DNA of 64,000 nt from JANNSX01 sp963741525 (GCA_963741525.1 CAVUIW010000005.1:1-64000), one strand, 5' to 3'; positions 27,425 to 37,551 are shown, counted from the first letter of the stretch. The notes: generated by a model from the sequence alone, not told the origin. Made by a program: numbers and translations.

Positions 27425-27499
27425 TGGTGCCGCCGAGAGGAATCGAACCTCCGACCCCACCCTTACCAAGGGTGTGCTCTACCCCTGAGCTACAGCGGC
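27425..27499 (-). tRNA. tRNA-Thr (anticodon GGT)
   Basis: Reading the minus strand from 27499, the acceptor stem GCCGCTG pairs with CGGCGGC. The D arm is GCTC ... GAGC, the anticodon stem CACCC ... GGGTG encloses TTGGTAA with anticodon GGT (reads ACC/ACT), and the T arm has GTTCGATTCC. The CCA end is encoded (27425-27427). All arms fold normally. It stands alone, upstream of murA on the other strand, with a dispersed repeat 74 bases beyond its 3' end. Confidence 0.95.
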
Positions 27500-27633
27500 A
27501 ACCGGGTACGGCCGGACATTCGCGAAAAAAGACGACGCGAAGCGGTTAACGGCGCGGGGAACCTGCCACAGCCCCCTTGCCGAGGCAAGCGAAGCTTGCT
27601 TGAACCAATGCCGCAAGGGAACAAGACCAAGCC

Positions 27634-27807
27634 ATGGCCAAAACACCCGGTCAATCGACCTCCGACGCCAAGAAGGCCCGGCTCGCCGAGGCGCTCCGGG
27701 TGAATTTGAAACGCCGCAAGGCCCAAAGCCGGGCGCGGTCGGCGGCGGACGAGATTTCGGAGATGGCTCCCCCAAAAGCCTCGAACGGCGATTCCCGGCC
27801 GGGTTAA
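27634..27807 (+). CDS. conserved small basic protein upstream of murA
   Basis: The 57-residue protein reads MAKTPGQSTSDAKKARLAEA, then LRVNLKRRKAQSRARSAADE and a Pro/Ser tail. The central (A)LR.NL(K)RRK(A)Q.R.R block is a pattern I recognise from small proteins encoded near murA in Alphaproteobacteria. It is strongly basic in the middle, so it may bind nucleic acid or ribosomes, but the function is unknown. It lies 114 bases upstream of murA in the same direction. Confidence 0.8.
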   Translation: MAKTPGQSTSDAKKARLAEALRVNLKRRKAQSRARSAADEISEMAPPKASNGDSRPG

Positions 27808-27921
27808 TCCGTACCCGGTTTTCCTTGACGGCGCCCGGCGCTTGCCCGGGGGGGGCCTTGTCCTCTAGGACAAGCCCAGGGCCGGCGCGCATATTCGGGT
27901 TGCAGCGGCCGAGGGAGCACC

Positions 27922-29214
27922 ATGGACAGAATCCGCATTGTCGGGGGTAATCGCCTCAACGGCATCATTCCGATCTCGGGCGCCAAGAACGCGGCCCTGC
28001 CGCTGATGATCGCCTCGTTGCTGACGTCGGAGACGCTGACGCTCGAGAACGTGCCCAATCTCGCCGACGTCATGCTGCTGGCGCGCATCCTGCGCAACCA
28101 CGGCGTCGATCTGGCGGTCGATGGCAAGCGGGCGAAATCGGGCGGGCCGCTGGGTGAAACCTTCCACCTGACGGCGCGCGATATCGTCGACACCACCGCC
28201 CCCTATGAGCTCGTCAGCCGCATGCGCGCGAGCTTCTGGGTGCTGGGGCCACTGGTTGCCCGCTGCGGCATAGCGAAAGTCTCGATGCCCGGCGGCTGCG
28301 CCATCGGCACGCGGCCGGTCGATCTGCATCTTCAGGGCTTGAAGGCGCTCGGCGCCGAGATCGAGACCGAGGGCGGCTATGTGACGGCGAAGGCGCCAAA
28401 GGGCCTGCGCGGGGCCCGCGTGCTTTTCCCGAAGGTCTCTGTCGGCGCGACTCACAATGTGCTGATGGCCGCCGCACTCGCCAAGGGCGAGACGCTCATC
28501 GAGAACGCCGCGAGCGAGCCCGAGATCGGCGATGTCGCGCGCTGCCTCATCGCCATGGGCGCCAAGATCGAAGGCATCGGCACGCACATCCTGCGCATCC
28601 AGGGTAGCGACCGCCTCGAAGGCGCGCGCCATGCGGTGCTTCCCGATCGCATCGAGAGCGGCACCTTCGCGATGGCGGTGGCCGCGACCGGCGGCGATGT
28701 GCTGCTCGAGGGCGCCGAATACGAACATCTGGAAGCAGCGCTTGACGTCATGCAGAAGATCGGCGTCACGGTCGAGCAGAAGCCGAACGGCCTGCGCATA
28801 GCGCGAAACGGCAAGGGCCTCGACCCGGTCGATGTCGAGACGCAACCCTTCCCCGGCTTCCCGACCGATCTGCAGGCCCAGCTCATGGCGCTGACGACGA
28901 CGGCGAACGGCACCTCGACGATCCGCGAGACGATCTTCGAGAACCGCTTCATGCATGTGCAGGAGCTCGTTCGGCTCGGCGCCGATATCTCGCTGCACGG
29001 CGACCAGGCCCGTATTCGCGGCGTCAAGCGGCTCGCCGGCGCGCCGGTGATGGCAACCGATTTGCGCGCCTCCGTCTCGCTCGTGATTGGCGGCCTCATC
29101 GCCGATGGCGAGACGCTCATCAGCCGCGTCTATCACTTGGACCGCGGTTTCGAACGCCTGGAGGAGAAGCTCTCCCGCTGCGGCGCCGAGATCGAGCGGC
29201 TGGCGAGCGGGTGA
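27922..29214 (+). CDS. murA: UDP-N-acetylglucosamine 1-carboxyvinyltransferase
   Basis: The 430-residue enzyme transfers enolpyruvate from phosphoenolpyruvate to UDP-GlcNAc, the first committed step of peptidoglycan synthesis in the cytoplasm. It starts MDRIRIVGGNRLNGIIPISG with K22-N23 of the active site. The catalytic C126 is in MPGGCAIGTRPVDLH (fosfomycin target, normal Cys form), with the substrate-contact loop GGYVTAKAPKGLRG and PFPGFPTDLQAQ near the C-terminus. Length is normal. It is followed after 62 bases by the Rieske oxygenase. Confidence 0.97.
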   Translation: MDRIRIVGGNRLNGIIPISGAKNAALPLMIASLLTSETLTLENVPNLADVMLLARILRNHGVDLAVDGKRAKSGGPLGETFHLTARDIVDTTAPYELVSRMRASFWVLGPLVARCGIAKVSMPGGCAIGTRPVDLHLQGLKALGAEIETEGGYVTAKAPKGLRGARVLFPKVSVGATHNVLMAAALAKGETLIENAASEPEIGDVARCLIAMGAKIEGIGTHILRIQGSDRLEGARHAVLPDRIESGTFAMAVAATGGDVLLEGAEYEHLEAALDVMQKIGVTVEQKPNGLRIARNGKGLDPVDVETQPFPGFPTDLQAQLMALTTTANGTSTIRETIFENRFMHVQELVRLGADISLHGDQARIRGVKRLAGAPVMATDLRASVSLVIGGLIADGETLISRVYHLDRGFERLEEKLSRCGAEIERLASG

Positions 29215-29276
29215 CATCGAGGGCGACCGGCAGGCCGCCCTCCCCACCGCAAAGGAAACGGTCGCAGGTTGGTGCA

Positions 29277-30314
29277 ATGACCGACACGCCGCTCGAAACA
29301 ACTCTCAAGGCATCCGGCTATCACGAACCATCGGCATTTGCCGCCGAGCGGTCGGCCATCTTCGGTCGCGAATGGCTGCTGATCGGGCACGCTCGCGAAT
29401 TGCAGAAGCCCGGCGACTATGTCGCCGAGGCGATCGCCGGCTGGCCGCTGTTCGTCATTCGCGACAAGCAGGGCGCGCTCAAGGGATTTCACAATGTCTG
29501 CCGGCATCGCGCCGGGCCGCTCGTCGAGGACGGCTGCGGGCACACGGGCGCGCTGCGCTGCCGCTATCACGGCTGGCTTTATGATACGGATGGGCGATTG
29601 GTCCGTCGGCCGGACTTTGCAGACGGGAACGATACCTTTGATGGTGTCGCTCTGGCGCTGCAACCAATTGCCGTCGCGGAATGGCGTGGTTTCGTCTTCG
29701 TCAATCTCGATGCAGGCACAAGGCCGCTCACCGACGGGCTCGGTGATCTCGTGACGGCAACGGCGGACATCCCGATCGAGCGCTATCAATTCTTCCGCCG
29801 CCAGACCTACGATCTCCCCTTCAACTGGAAGACCTATGTCGACAATTATCTGGAAGGCTATCACATCCCGCTGATGCACAAGGGGCTGGCGCGGGATCTC
29901 GACATGGCGACTTACCGCGTCGAGAACGCCAACCGCGTCTCCATTCATCGCTCGGGCGCGCGCGCGCAAGGGACTTATCAGGGGCTTTTTATGTGGCGGT
30001 GGCCCAACAACACCATCGGCGTCTACGGCAACGGCTTCAATATCTGCCGCATCCTGCCCGTGGCGCCGCGCCAGCTCCGCCTCACCTTCGACTTCTACTT
30101 CGATCCCGAGGCCAGTCTTTCGGACGAGGCCAAGCAGAGGGCCTCGGCCACGACGTGCGCTGTCGTCGAGGAAGATTTTCCGATGTGCGAGATCGTGCAG
30201 CGCAATCTGGAGGCGGGTGTCTACGAGGCGGGGCCGCTCAGCCCCAAGCACGAGCAGGGCGTCGCCTATTTCCACCGCCTCGTGCGCGAGGCAACTGGGG
30301 GAACCGTCGCATGA
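29277..30314 (+). CDS. Rieske non-haem iron oxygenase, alpha subunit
   Basis: The 345-residue protein has a Rieske [2Fe-2S] domain with C75-x-H77 in NVCRHRAGPL and C95-x-x-H98 in RCRYHGWLYDTDG. The catalytic domain has the mononuclear iron histidines H196 and H201 in NYLEGYHIPLMHKGL. Such enzymes hydroxylate or demethylate aromatic and quaternary-amine substrates using electrons from a reductase, which is not encoded nearby. The overall form resembles the choline/carnitine/stachydrine-type group. The stop overlaps the next gene's ATG in an ATGA, so the two are co-translated. Confidence 0.9.
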   Translation: MTDTPLETTLKASGYHEPSAFAAERSAIFGREWLLIGHARELQKPGDYVAEAIAGWPLFVIRDKQGALKGFHNVCRHRAGPLVEDGCGHTGALRCRYHGWLYDTDGRLVRRPDFADGNDTFDGVALALQPIAVAEWRGFVFVNLDAGTRPLTDGLGDLVTATADIPIERYQFFRRQTYDLPFNWKTYVDNYLEGYHIPLMHKGLARDLDMATYRVENANRVSIHRSGARAQGTYQGLFMWRWPNNTIGVYGNGFNICRILPVAPRQLRLTFDFYFDPEASLSDEAKQRASATTCAVVEEDFPMCEIVQRNLEAGVYEAGPLSPKHEQGVAYFHRLVREATGGTVA

Positions 30315-31267
30315 GCTCGAAACCCTTCATTCTCTTCGGCCACACCGCCTACCGGCTCGGCGAGGCCTTCGAGGCGCGCCAGGGCGACTGTCCGCACATC
30401 CATGCCTGGTCGAAGGCCGACGCGCTCGCGAGACTTTCCGAAGCCGAAGTGCTCTGCCTTTCGGGATTCTGGGACAACACCCTCCTCGATAAGATCCCCA
30501 ACGTCCGCTTTATCCAGCTCTGCTCGGCGGGCTACGATCATTTCGATATCGCCACTCTCAAGTCGCGCGGCATCCGCCTCGCCAATGCGGCCGGCGCCAA
30601 TGCCAATGCCGTGAGCGAACATACCTTCGCGCTGCTTCTGGCCCTCACGCGGCGTATGAGTGAGGCGCGCGACAATCAGCACAAACGCTTCTGGCGAGGC
30701 ATGATCTCGGATCTGGGCGCGCGGGAGGACGAGCTCGCGGGCAAGACGCTGCTCATCGTCGGCCTCGGCCGCATCGGTCAGCGCATCAGCCGGATCGCCA
30801 AGGCATTCGACATGCGGGTGATCGGCATCAAGCGGTCGGCGGGCGCGATTGCCAGTGTCGATCGGATCGGTACGCAAGCCGAATTGCTGACATTACTTCC
30901 CGAGGCCGACGCCGTCGTGCTCGCCTGCCCGCTCACCTCGGAAACCCGCGGGCTCATCGATGCCACCGCCCTGGCGGCCATGAAGCCGTCGGCCTATCTG
31001 ATCAATGTCGCGCGCGGCCCGGTCGTCGACGAACCGGCCCTCATCGAGGCCTTGGCGTCCCGCCGCATCGCCGGCGCCGGCATCGACGTCACCGCCACCG
31101 AGCCCCTCGATGCCGCCTCCCCGCTCTGGTCGCTCGAAAATGTGGTGTTGACGCCCCACACCGCCGGCGAAACCCGCCGCCACGAGGCCAATGTCATCGA
31201 CATCCTGATCGAGAACCTCGATCGGCTGGCACGCGGGGACACGGTGCTGCGGAACGGCGTGGTTTGA
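30311..31267 (+). CDS. D-isomer-specific 2-hydroxyacid dehydrogenase
   Basis: The 318-residue NAD(P)-dependent enzyme interconverts a 2-hydroxyacid and a 2-ketoacid. The cofactor domain has GKTLLIVGLGRIGQRISRIA; the catalytic Arg is in LINVARGPVVDEPALIEAL, the Glu in AGAGIDVTATEPLD, and the His in VVLTPHTAGET. Upstream SEHTFALLLALTRRM is the helix common to the family. Coupling to the Rieske oxygenase suggests it handles a hydroxyacid from the same pathway. Confidence 0.9.
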   Translation: MSSKPFILFGHTAYRLGEAFEARQGDCPHIHAWSKADALARLSEAEVLCLSGFWDNTLLDKIPNVRFIQLCSAGYDHFDIATLKSRGIRLANAAGANANAVSEHTFALLLALTRRMSEARDNQHKRFWRGMISDLGAREDELAGKTLLIVGLGRIGQRISRIAKAFDMRVIGIKRSAGAIASVDRIGTQAELLTLLPEADAVVLACPLTSETRGLIDATALAAMKPSAYLINVARGPVVDEPALIEALASRRIAGAGIDVTATEPLDAASPLWSLENVVLTPHTAGETRRHEANVIDILIENLDRLARGDTVLRNGVV

Positions 31268-31453
31268 TCCCACCCCGCCTCCACCACATCCGTCATGCCA
31301 GCGACGGCCCGCATCCATCCAAGCCCCTACGGCATTCGGTCGCGCCGATCGGCGAGGCTGCGTCTTGCTCGACGGCCGGATGGAGTCCGGCACGTCATGG
31401 CGGAACCATGCTCCGCATGGACGCCGAAACGACGTCAGTGGGAACACACGCCA

Positions 31454-32449
31454 CTACTTCCGCGCCTTCCCCTTCGATGCGCCTTTCTTGGCGCGCGCCA
31501 CATTATCGGCGAGCAGGCACAGGATCTCGAACATCAGGTTTGCCGCCACCAGCGCCGTGCCACCCGTATTGTCGAACGGCGGCGAGACTTCCACCACATC
31601 GGCACCGATGAAGTTCAAACCCTTCAAGCCGCGCAGCATCTGCTGGGCCTCGCGCGGGTTGTAGCCGCCAATCTCCGGCGTGCCCGTGCCGGGCGTATAG
31701 GTCGGATCGATGCCGTCGACATCGAAAGAGAGATAGGTGGGCTTGTCGCCGACGACCCGGCGCGCCTCCTTGATCACCTTCTCGAAGCCCATCTCGAACA
31801 CATCCTCGATAAAGAGGAGGCGGACGCCATTCTTCTCGGCCCATTCGTGATCGTCGGCGGCATACATGGAACCGCGGATGCCGATCTGTATGATGCGCTT
31901 AGGGTCCAGCAGCTCCTCCTCGATAGCGCGGCGGAAGGGCGTGCCGTGCGTGATCTTGAAGCCACCGAAATATTCGTCGTAGAGATCGGTGTGGCTGTCG
32001 AAATGCACCATGCCGACCGGGCCATCCTTTGCGAGGGCCCTCAGAATCGGCAGCGAGATCAGGTGATCGCCGCCCGCCGTCAGCGGCAAGATGCCCTTCT
32101 TCTTCAGCTCCGAATAAAAGCCCGTGATGCGCTCGAGGGCATCCGGCAAATCGGCCGGGTTGACCGGGCTGTCGCCCATGTCGGCGCAATTGGCCAGCAT
32201 GAATGGCGAGAAGTTGTGCGTGCGGTGGAAGCGGCGAATGATGGAGGACTGATCGCGGATCTGGCGGGGCCCATGGCGCGGGCCGGTGCGGTTGGTGACG
32301 CCCTGGTCGAAGGGCACGCCGACGAGGCCGATATCGAGCTGACTAACCCTTGGATCGTCGAGCGCCACATGCGGCAGCCGCATGAAGGTGGCGATATGGG
32401 CAAAGCGCGGCCAGGGGTTGATGCCGAGCGGCATGAAGTTGTCGGTCAT
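31454..32449 (-). CDS. ureohydrolase (agmatinase/arginase superfamily)
   Basis: The 331-residue enzyme carries the binuclear manganese motifs GGDHLISLPI, VHFDSHTDLYD and LSFDVDGIDPTYTPGTGTPE. These define the agmatinase/guanidinobutyrase family, which splits urea from guanidino compounds. It also has RTGPRHGPRQIRDQS near the N-terminus, typical of agmatinase-type members. The exact substrate cannot be read from the sequence. The C-terminus is Lys-rich. It stands alone on this strand. Confidence 0.9.
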   Translation of the reverse strand: MTDNFMPLGINPWPRFAHIATFMRLPHVALDDPRVSQLDIGLVGVPFDQGVTNRTGPRHGPRQIRDQSSIIRRFHRTHNFSPFMLANCADMGDSPVNPADLPDALERITGFYSELKKKGILPLTAGGDHLISLPILRALAKDGPVGMVHFDSHTDLYDEYFGGFKITHGTPFRRAIEEELLDPKRIIQIGIRGSMYAADDHEWAEKNGVRLLFIEDVFEMGFEKVIKEARRVVGDKPTYLSFDVDGIDPTYTPGTGTPEIGGYNPREAQQMLRGLKGLNFIGADVVEVSPPFDNTGGTALVAANLMFEILCLLADNVARAKKGASKGKARK

Positions 32450-32632
32450 TGAGATCCTCCCTTTGTTACCCCTCCTCTAGCCGGTGAGCGCTCCGCCTGC
32501 AAAGGCCCTCGGACGCAGACAAGCCCTGCGACATCCGCGAAGCCGGGGAGCCCAAATCCCTGACGCGGCGATAAATTCGGCCTTTACCAAACTGGCGGAA
32601 ACTCACCGCGAGAGATGCCGTCAGGAGTTTCC

Positions 32633-33898
32633 ATGAGCGCCCCCGCCGTCGCGACAGAGCCCACATCCGAAGCCGCCGCCGTGCCCGCAAAGCCACAGCG
32701 CATCCTCGACATCGATCCGCCCGAGAAGCCGCTGCCGTTGCCGCAGATGCTGAAGCTGGTCTCCGAGAAAACGGGCAAATCGCTGCCGCAGATGGTGGCC
32801 GAGATCGCCCGCCTGTCCTTCGGCCCCGGCAAGGTCTCGACGGAGGAATACTTCGATCTCCGCCTCTACGATGATCAGGCGCTCGGCGGCCAGGACAAGA
32901 AATCCTTCCTCGGCATGCGTGGCTCCAAGCAGATCGGCCTCGAAGCCAATCAGAACGAGCACTGGTTCTCGGTCGTCTCCGACAAAATCGTCTTCTACAC
33001 GCTGATGGCGGGCTACGGTTTCCCGACCATCAAGCAGAAGGCGCTTTATCATCCCCACCTCCACATGCCCGCCTTCAACATGCAGCGGAAGGGCGGCGAC
33101 ATCGTCCAATTCCTGAAGACCACGACGGATTTCCCGCTGTTCGGCAAACCCTGCAATTCCTCGCTTTCGCTCGGCACCGTCTCGATCGACGGCCGCGACG
33201 AGACGACGGGTGAGTTGATCCTGCGCGGCGGCCGGCGCGTGGCTCCGGAAGCACTCGCGCATGAAATCACCGTCCGCTATGTCGGCGGCTATATGTTCCA
33301 GGAGCGGCTGGAAGCCCATCCCGACATGCAGGCCCTGATGGGCGACCGGATCGGCACCATCCGCGTCTATACGGCCTTTGGCCCAAAGGGTCCGAAGGTG
33401 TTCCGCGCCTGCTGGAAGGTCGCGGCCGGCTCGAACCGCGCCGACAATTTCTGGCGCAACGGTAACATGCTCGCCGCCGTCAACACCGGGAGCGGCACCG
33501 TCACGCGCGTCATCCGTGGCATCGGCCCGATGCAGGAGGAGATCGTCACGCATCCCGATACCGGCGCGACGCTCCTCGGCGCCAAGGTGCCTTGCTGGCA
33601 TGAGGCGCTCGAGCTTGCGATATCAACCGCTCGCGATCTTCCGCATGTGCCGCTGATCGGTTGGGATATCGCAGTGACCGGCCGTGGCCCGGTACTGGTC
33701 GAAGCCAACAACACACCCGACTTCCGCCTCGTCGAGATGTGCGAGAAGCGCGGCGCGCTCGATGACGAGCTGAAGGAGTTCCTGACCTTCATCGGCAAGA
33801 TCTGGTCGAACGCCAAGAGCAAGGACAAGGCGAAGCTCAAGCTGAACCGCGCCAAGGGCGTGCAGAAGGCGATCGAGTCGGGAAGGAAGAGCGCGTAG
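32633..33898 (+). CDS. sugar-transfer-associated ATP-grasp domain protein
   Basis: The 421-residue protein has an alanine/proline-rich N-terminus, then LVSEKTGKSLPQMVAEIARL, and an ATP-grasp-like region with FPLFGKPCNSSLSLGTVSID, GDRIGTIRVYTAFG and the metal-binding GWDIAVTGRGPVLVEANNTP. The closing D/E-N-N pattern matches sugar-transfer-associated ATP-grasp proteins, which ligate small acids to amines, possibly in envelope polysaccharides. The Lys-rich tail may contact membrane or nucleic acid. ATG 32633 is set by GGAG five bases upstream. Confidence 0.82.
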   Translation: MSAPAVATEPTSEAAAVPAKPQRILDIDPPEKPLPLPQMLKLVSEKTGKSLPQMVAEIARLSFGPGKVSTEEYFDLRLYDDQALGGQDKKSFLGMRGSKQIGLEANQNEHWFSVVSDKIVFYTLMAGYGFPTIKQKALYHPHLHMPAFNMQRKGGDIVQFLKTTTDFPLFGKPCNSSLSLGTVSIDGRDETTGELILRGGRRVAPEALAHEITVRYVGGYMFQERLEAHPDMQALMGDRIGTIRVYTAFGPKGPKVFRACWKVAAGSNRADNFWRNGNMLAAVNTGSGTVTRVIRGIGPMQEEIVTHPDTGATLLGAKVPCWHEALELAISTARDLPHVPLIGWDIAVTGRGPVLVEANNTPDFRLVEMCEKRGALDDELKEFLTFIGKIWSNAKSKDKAKLKLNRAKGVQKAIESGRKSA

Positions 33899-33917
33899 GC
33901 TGGGCGGCTTCTGCCGC

Positions 33918-35127
33918 CTACGCCGGCGACCCGGCCTCCAACGCGCGCGCGACACCGAGCCGCGTCAGTTCGAACGCGGGCGTGCGCCCAGTTAGCGCGT
34001 CGGCCAGCAGCTTGCCGCTATACGCGCCCGCGAGATTGCCGAAGAAGTGCCCGATGTTGAGGGAGAGCCCGTCGATGCCCGGGCGGGGATCGATGATGGG
34101 GAGACCGTCGGCGGGGGCCGCAACGATACCGGCCCAACTCCGCGTCAGGGCCAGGTTCGCGAGCGCCGGAATCGTCTCCGGTAGGATGCTCATGGCCAGC
34201 GCTTGCCCGCGCACGGTCGCGTGGTCCGCGACCTCGCCAGTTGTGTAGGCGCAGCCAAATCTCAGACGTCCATCGCCCGACTGCGTGATCTGCTCCGTAA
34301 AGCCCCGGTCCTCACCATCGGCACCGGGCGGGTGACCAAGGATCGAACTCGATCTGCCGTTTCTCGAAGCCCGGCGGCGTGAAGAAACGGAACAACGCCT
34401 GCCCGCACACCACCGGTCCGATCTCGAAGGGCGCCGGCGCGGTCTCGGCGGCTTCGAAGCGGTAGGTCGTCCACGTCGGCGCGAGACCGATGGGTTGCAG
34501 CAGATCCCTGGCGCCGGGACCCGACGCCAGCACGACGTGGTCCGCACCAATCGCCGTGCCATCCGAGAGCCCGACGCCCGTGCAGCGCCCGGATGAGATG
34601 CGCAAAGCCGCTACGCGCGCCGGCGCCCGCACTTCGGCGCCAAGCTCTATCGCGCGCGCCACGAGGCGATCGACCAGCGCCAGCGTATCCTGATAGGCAT
34701 CGAGCGGATTGTAGATGCCGCCGATCACTGTTGGCCCGAACTGCGCGCAGAACCCCAATAGCCGTTTCCGATCGACATGCTCGACCTCGAGGCCTGCGCG
34801 GCGCCGGTCGGCGACGAAAGCTTCTGCGACGGGCGCGAGGCGCTCGTCCCGGTAGACGATCAACCCGCCCGAGGCGCGAAAGCCGAACGCGCCAACTTCA
34901 TTTTCGAGCGTGTCGGTAAACGCCCGGCCCTGCAGCGCCAGCGCCATCTGGTCGCCGGCCTGCTTGGTTTGCAACCAGAGGAAGCCCGGATTGCGTCCGC
35001 TCGCTCCAAACGCCGGCCGCTCGGCCTCGAGCAGCAGTACGCGCTGGCCCGACTTCGCCAGATAGTACGCGGTCGCCGCACCGGCAATGCCGGCGCCCAC
35101 AACGATGATATCTTTGCTTCGGCTCAT
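33918..35127 (-). pseudogene. FAD-dependent amino-acid-oxidase-type oxidoreductase, frameshifted
   Basis: The N-terminal part from ATG 35127 has the FAD fingerprint DIIVVGAGIAGAATAYYLAK and runs to FFTPPGFEKRQIEFD. Homology then continues one base over as ILGHPPGADGEDRGFTEQIT to the DAO-type C-terminus GIDGLSLNIGHFFGNLAGAY. The frame change lies at about 34341-34346. Joined, it is a normal DadA/glycine-oxidase-like protein of about 400 residues. The flanking sequence is well preserved on both sides, so either the damage is recent or the base is an assembly error. Confidence 0.8.
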
Positions 35128-35285
35128 GCCAGTTGAGACTACCAGCCGGTGGTCGCCGGGCCAAATGCGAGCCCACCTCGCTTGCGGCAGGTCTCCCATG
35201 CGAGGGCCCGCAGCGCCGGTGCAATGCCCCTCCCCTTCCGATAGGTTGCCCCGCGCGCCGCAGTGCAAGCCGCCGGAACCGATCC

Positions 35286-36710
35286 TTGGCCAATAGCTCC
35301 ACCACCGCAACCGACTGGTCCTCGCTCTGGCGCACGGGCGTGCTGCCGCGCTTCTGCTTCGTCGCCCTCGGCATTACCTTCCATGCGGGCGCCGAGAACA
35401 TGATCTCGACCATCATGCCGGCGATGGTGCGCGAGATCGGCGGCGTGGAGATGGCCGGCTGGAGCTTCGCCATCTACGAGATCGGCTCGATCGTGGCGGG
35501 TGCCGCAACCGGACGGCTTGCGACCTACTGGACGGTCCGCACGAATATGGTGGTCGCGGCGCTGATCTTTGCCGTGGGCGCCGTCGTCACCGGGCTCGCG
35601 CCGACGATGCCGGTGGCGCTCGGCGGGCGTCTCGTCAGCGGCTTCGGCGGCGGCGCGCTGATTGCCCTCTCGATGGTGGGGATCCAGCGGTACTTTCCGT
35701 CCAGCATCTGGCCGCAGCTGATGGCGATCCTATCGGTCGTCTGGGGCGTGACGGCGTTTGGTGGGCCGCTGATGGGAGGCCTCGCCGTCGAGTATCTCGA
35801 CTGGCGATCGGGGTTCCTGATCTTCGCGGGGTTAGCGATCGCCTATGGCCTCGCCTGCCTCGTGGTGCTCCGGCACGAGGCCCCGCCCGAGCGCGGAGGA
35901 AGCCACGCCAGCCGTTTCCCGTTCGCGGCCCTGATGGTGCTGGCGATCGGCATCTCCGTGGTCGCCGCCGCCGGCCTCGAGCAGCGCGCCGGCATGTCCG
36001 CGGCGCTGGTTGCCACCGGTGTCGCCGGCATCCTCGCATTCTTCCTCATGGACAGCCGCAACGGCCAAGCCCGCCTCTTCCCCTCGCGCGCTTTCGATCT
36101 CCGAACGATCGGTGGGTCCGGCATGCTGATGGTCGGCGCGCTGTCGATCTCGACGGTGTCCTTCCTGTTCTACGGCCCGTTGCTGCTGGCGGCACTACAC
36201 GAACTCTCGCCGGTGAGGACGGGCCTGCTGATCGCCGGCGAATCGGTCGCCTGGTCGCTGATGTCGATCCTCGTCGCCAATGCGCCGCGCCATCGCGAGG
36301 CCTTCATCATCCGCGCCGGCGCGCTGATGATCGTGACGGGGCTCGCGGGCTTCGCTTGGGCCATACCGGCCGGCTCGATTCCGGGCATCCTCTTCTTTGC
36401 GCTTCTGCAAGGCGGCGGCTTCGGCATCGCCTGGCCATTCGCGAACCGCGCCGTCGTCGAGGCCGCTCGTGCAGACGAGAAGGAGATCGCGGCCGCGGCC
36501 TTCTCGACCCTGCAGCGCATGGGCTATGCGATCGGCGGGGCGTTCGCCGGCATCATCGCCAATGCCAATGGATTTGCCCAGGGCTTCACGCGCGACACGG
36601 CTGCGACGGCCGCGGTGCCGCTGTATCTGACGTTCGTGCCCCTGGCACTCGTCGGCGTGGCTTGCGCCTTCCGTCTGGCGCAACTCATCTCGTCGGACGC
36701 GGGCCGATGA
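35286..36710 (+). CDS. MFS transporter
   Basis: An inner-membrane protein with about 12-14 hydrophobic helices. It keeps the major facilitator features: FHAGAENMISTIMPAMVREI at helix 1 (a D/E-bearing antiporter-like entry), GRLATYWTVRTNMVVAALI after helix 2, and LGGRLVSGFGGGALIALS at helix 4. It looks like a drug or metabolite exporter of the 14-helix type. The start is uncertain: TTG 35286 gives a reasonable N-terminus, GTG 35340 is possible, and neither has a strong ribosome-binding site. It is divergent from the broken FAD oxidoreductase. Confidence 0.85.
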   Translation: MANSSTTATDWSSLWRTGVLPRFCFVALGITFHAGAENMISTIMPAMVREIGGVEMAGWSFAIYEIGSIVAGAATGRLATYWTVRTNMVVAALIFAVGAVVTGLAPTMPVALGGRLVSGFGGGALIALSMVGIQRYFPSSIWPQLMAILSVVWGVTAFGGPLMGGLAVEYLDWRSGFLIFAGLAIAYGLACLVVLRHEAPPERGGSHASRFPFAALMVLAIGISVVAAAGLEQRAGMSAALVATGVAGILAFFLMDSRNGQARLFPSRAFDLRTIGGSGMLMVGALSISTVSFLFYGPLLLAALHELSPVRTGLLIAGESVAWSLMSILVANAPRHREAFIIRAGALMIVTGLAGFAWAIPAGSIPGILFFALLQGGGFGIAWPFANRAVVEAARADEKEIAAAAFSTLQRMGYAIGGAFAGIIANANGFAQGFTRDTAATAAVPLYLTFVPLALVGVACAFRLAQLISSDAGR

Positions 36711-36713
36711 ACT

Positions 36714-37277
36714 CTACCGGTTGAACGGCTGGTCGTCGGGCGGCAGCGCGCCCGCGATCTCCTCGATGAGCTTGGCCGGTTGCGACAAGGCAGCGCCCAA
36801 CCGGCGATACTTTCCTTGATGGAAGGCCAACGGCTTGCGCTCGGTATCGAACGCCGCCGCCACCACCTCGCCGACGAAGATCACGTGATCGCCGCCCATG
36901 TAGGTGTGCCGCGTCTTGCACTCGAAAATGGCGGCAGCCTCGGTCAGCACCGGAATGCCGAGGCTGCCCGTCTCGCACGCGACGCCAGCCCACTTGTCGC
37001 CCTTCGAGCGCGCGAACTGGGCCGACAGCGCGATCTGCTCCTCGGCGAGGATGTTGACCACGAACTGATCGGTCGAGAGATAGGCGTTGAGGCTGAGCGC
37101 ATGCCGGCCCATGCACCAGAGGATGAGCGGTGGATCGAGCGAGACGGAGGTGAAGGAATTGACTGTGTTGCCGAGCCGCTCACCGCGCGGCCCTAGCGCC
37201 GTGATGATGGTGACCCCGGTCGCAAAGCAACCGAGCGCGGTGCGGAATTCGCGATCGCTGGCGTCTACCCGTCGCAC
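36714..37277 (-). CDS. flavin reductase (HpaC/NtaB-like)
   Basis: The 187-residue protein has the flavin_reduct split barrel: FRTALGCFATGVTIITALGP, GNTVNSFTSVSLDPPLILW, FVVNILAEEQIALSAQFA and DHVIFVGEVVAAAF. It supplies reduced FMN or FAD to a two-component monooxygenase. GTG 37277 is chosen because GGAG sits nine bases upstream; a TTG at 37316 lacks one. It is convergent with the MFS gene, four bases apart. No intact monooxygenase partner is adjacent; the broken LLM gene at 45869 is a candidate. Confidence 0.87.
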   Translation of the reverse strand: MRRVDASDREFRTALGCFATGVTIITALGPRGERLGNTVNSFTSVSLDPPLILWCMGRHALSLNAYLSTDQFVVNILAEEQIALSAQFARSKGDKWAGVACETGSLGIPVLTEAAAIFECKTRHTYMGGDHVIFVGEVVAAAFDTERKPLAFHQGKYRRLGAALSQPAKLIEEIAGALPPDDQPFNR

Positions 37278-37478
37278 GTGGCGCGTCTCCCCGGCCTCTT
37301 GGTGTACCGATGGCAATGACTATATGCGAAGCCCGGCCCCGAGCGCGAGCCTTGGAGCGCGGCGTTCTCCGCACGGCGGCCTTGACGGGTGTCAATGCGA
37401 CCGCAGGCCGATCCGGTGATCGTCCAGAGCGGGTTCAGACCGACCGGAATCAAGAACCCGCTCTAGATTCTTGATTTT

Positions 37479-37526
37479 GAGCACGTTCTTACGGCGAACC
37501 GGTCTCCACTTCGCCTGAACGTGCTC
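37479..37526 (+). repeat. REP-like hairpin
   Basis: The outer stem GAGCACGTTC ... GAACGTGCTC and the inner stem GGCGAA ... TTCGCC surround CCGGTCTCCAC. It has the same core as the 23636 array but a different, still perfectly paired outer stem. It lies 26 bases upstream of the host-attachment gene. Confidence 0.85.
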
Positions 37527-37551
37527 TAACCGAAATGTCGAGGAGTTCCCC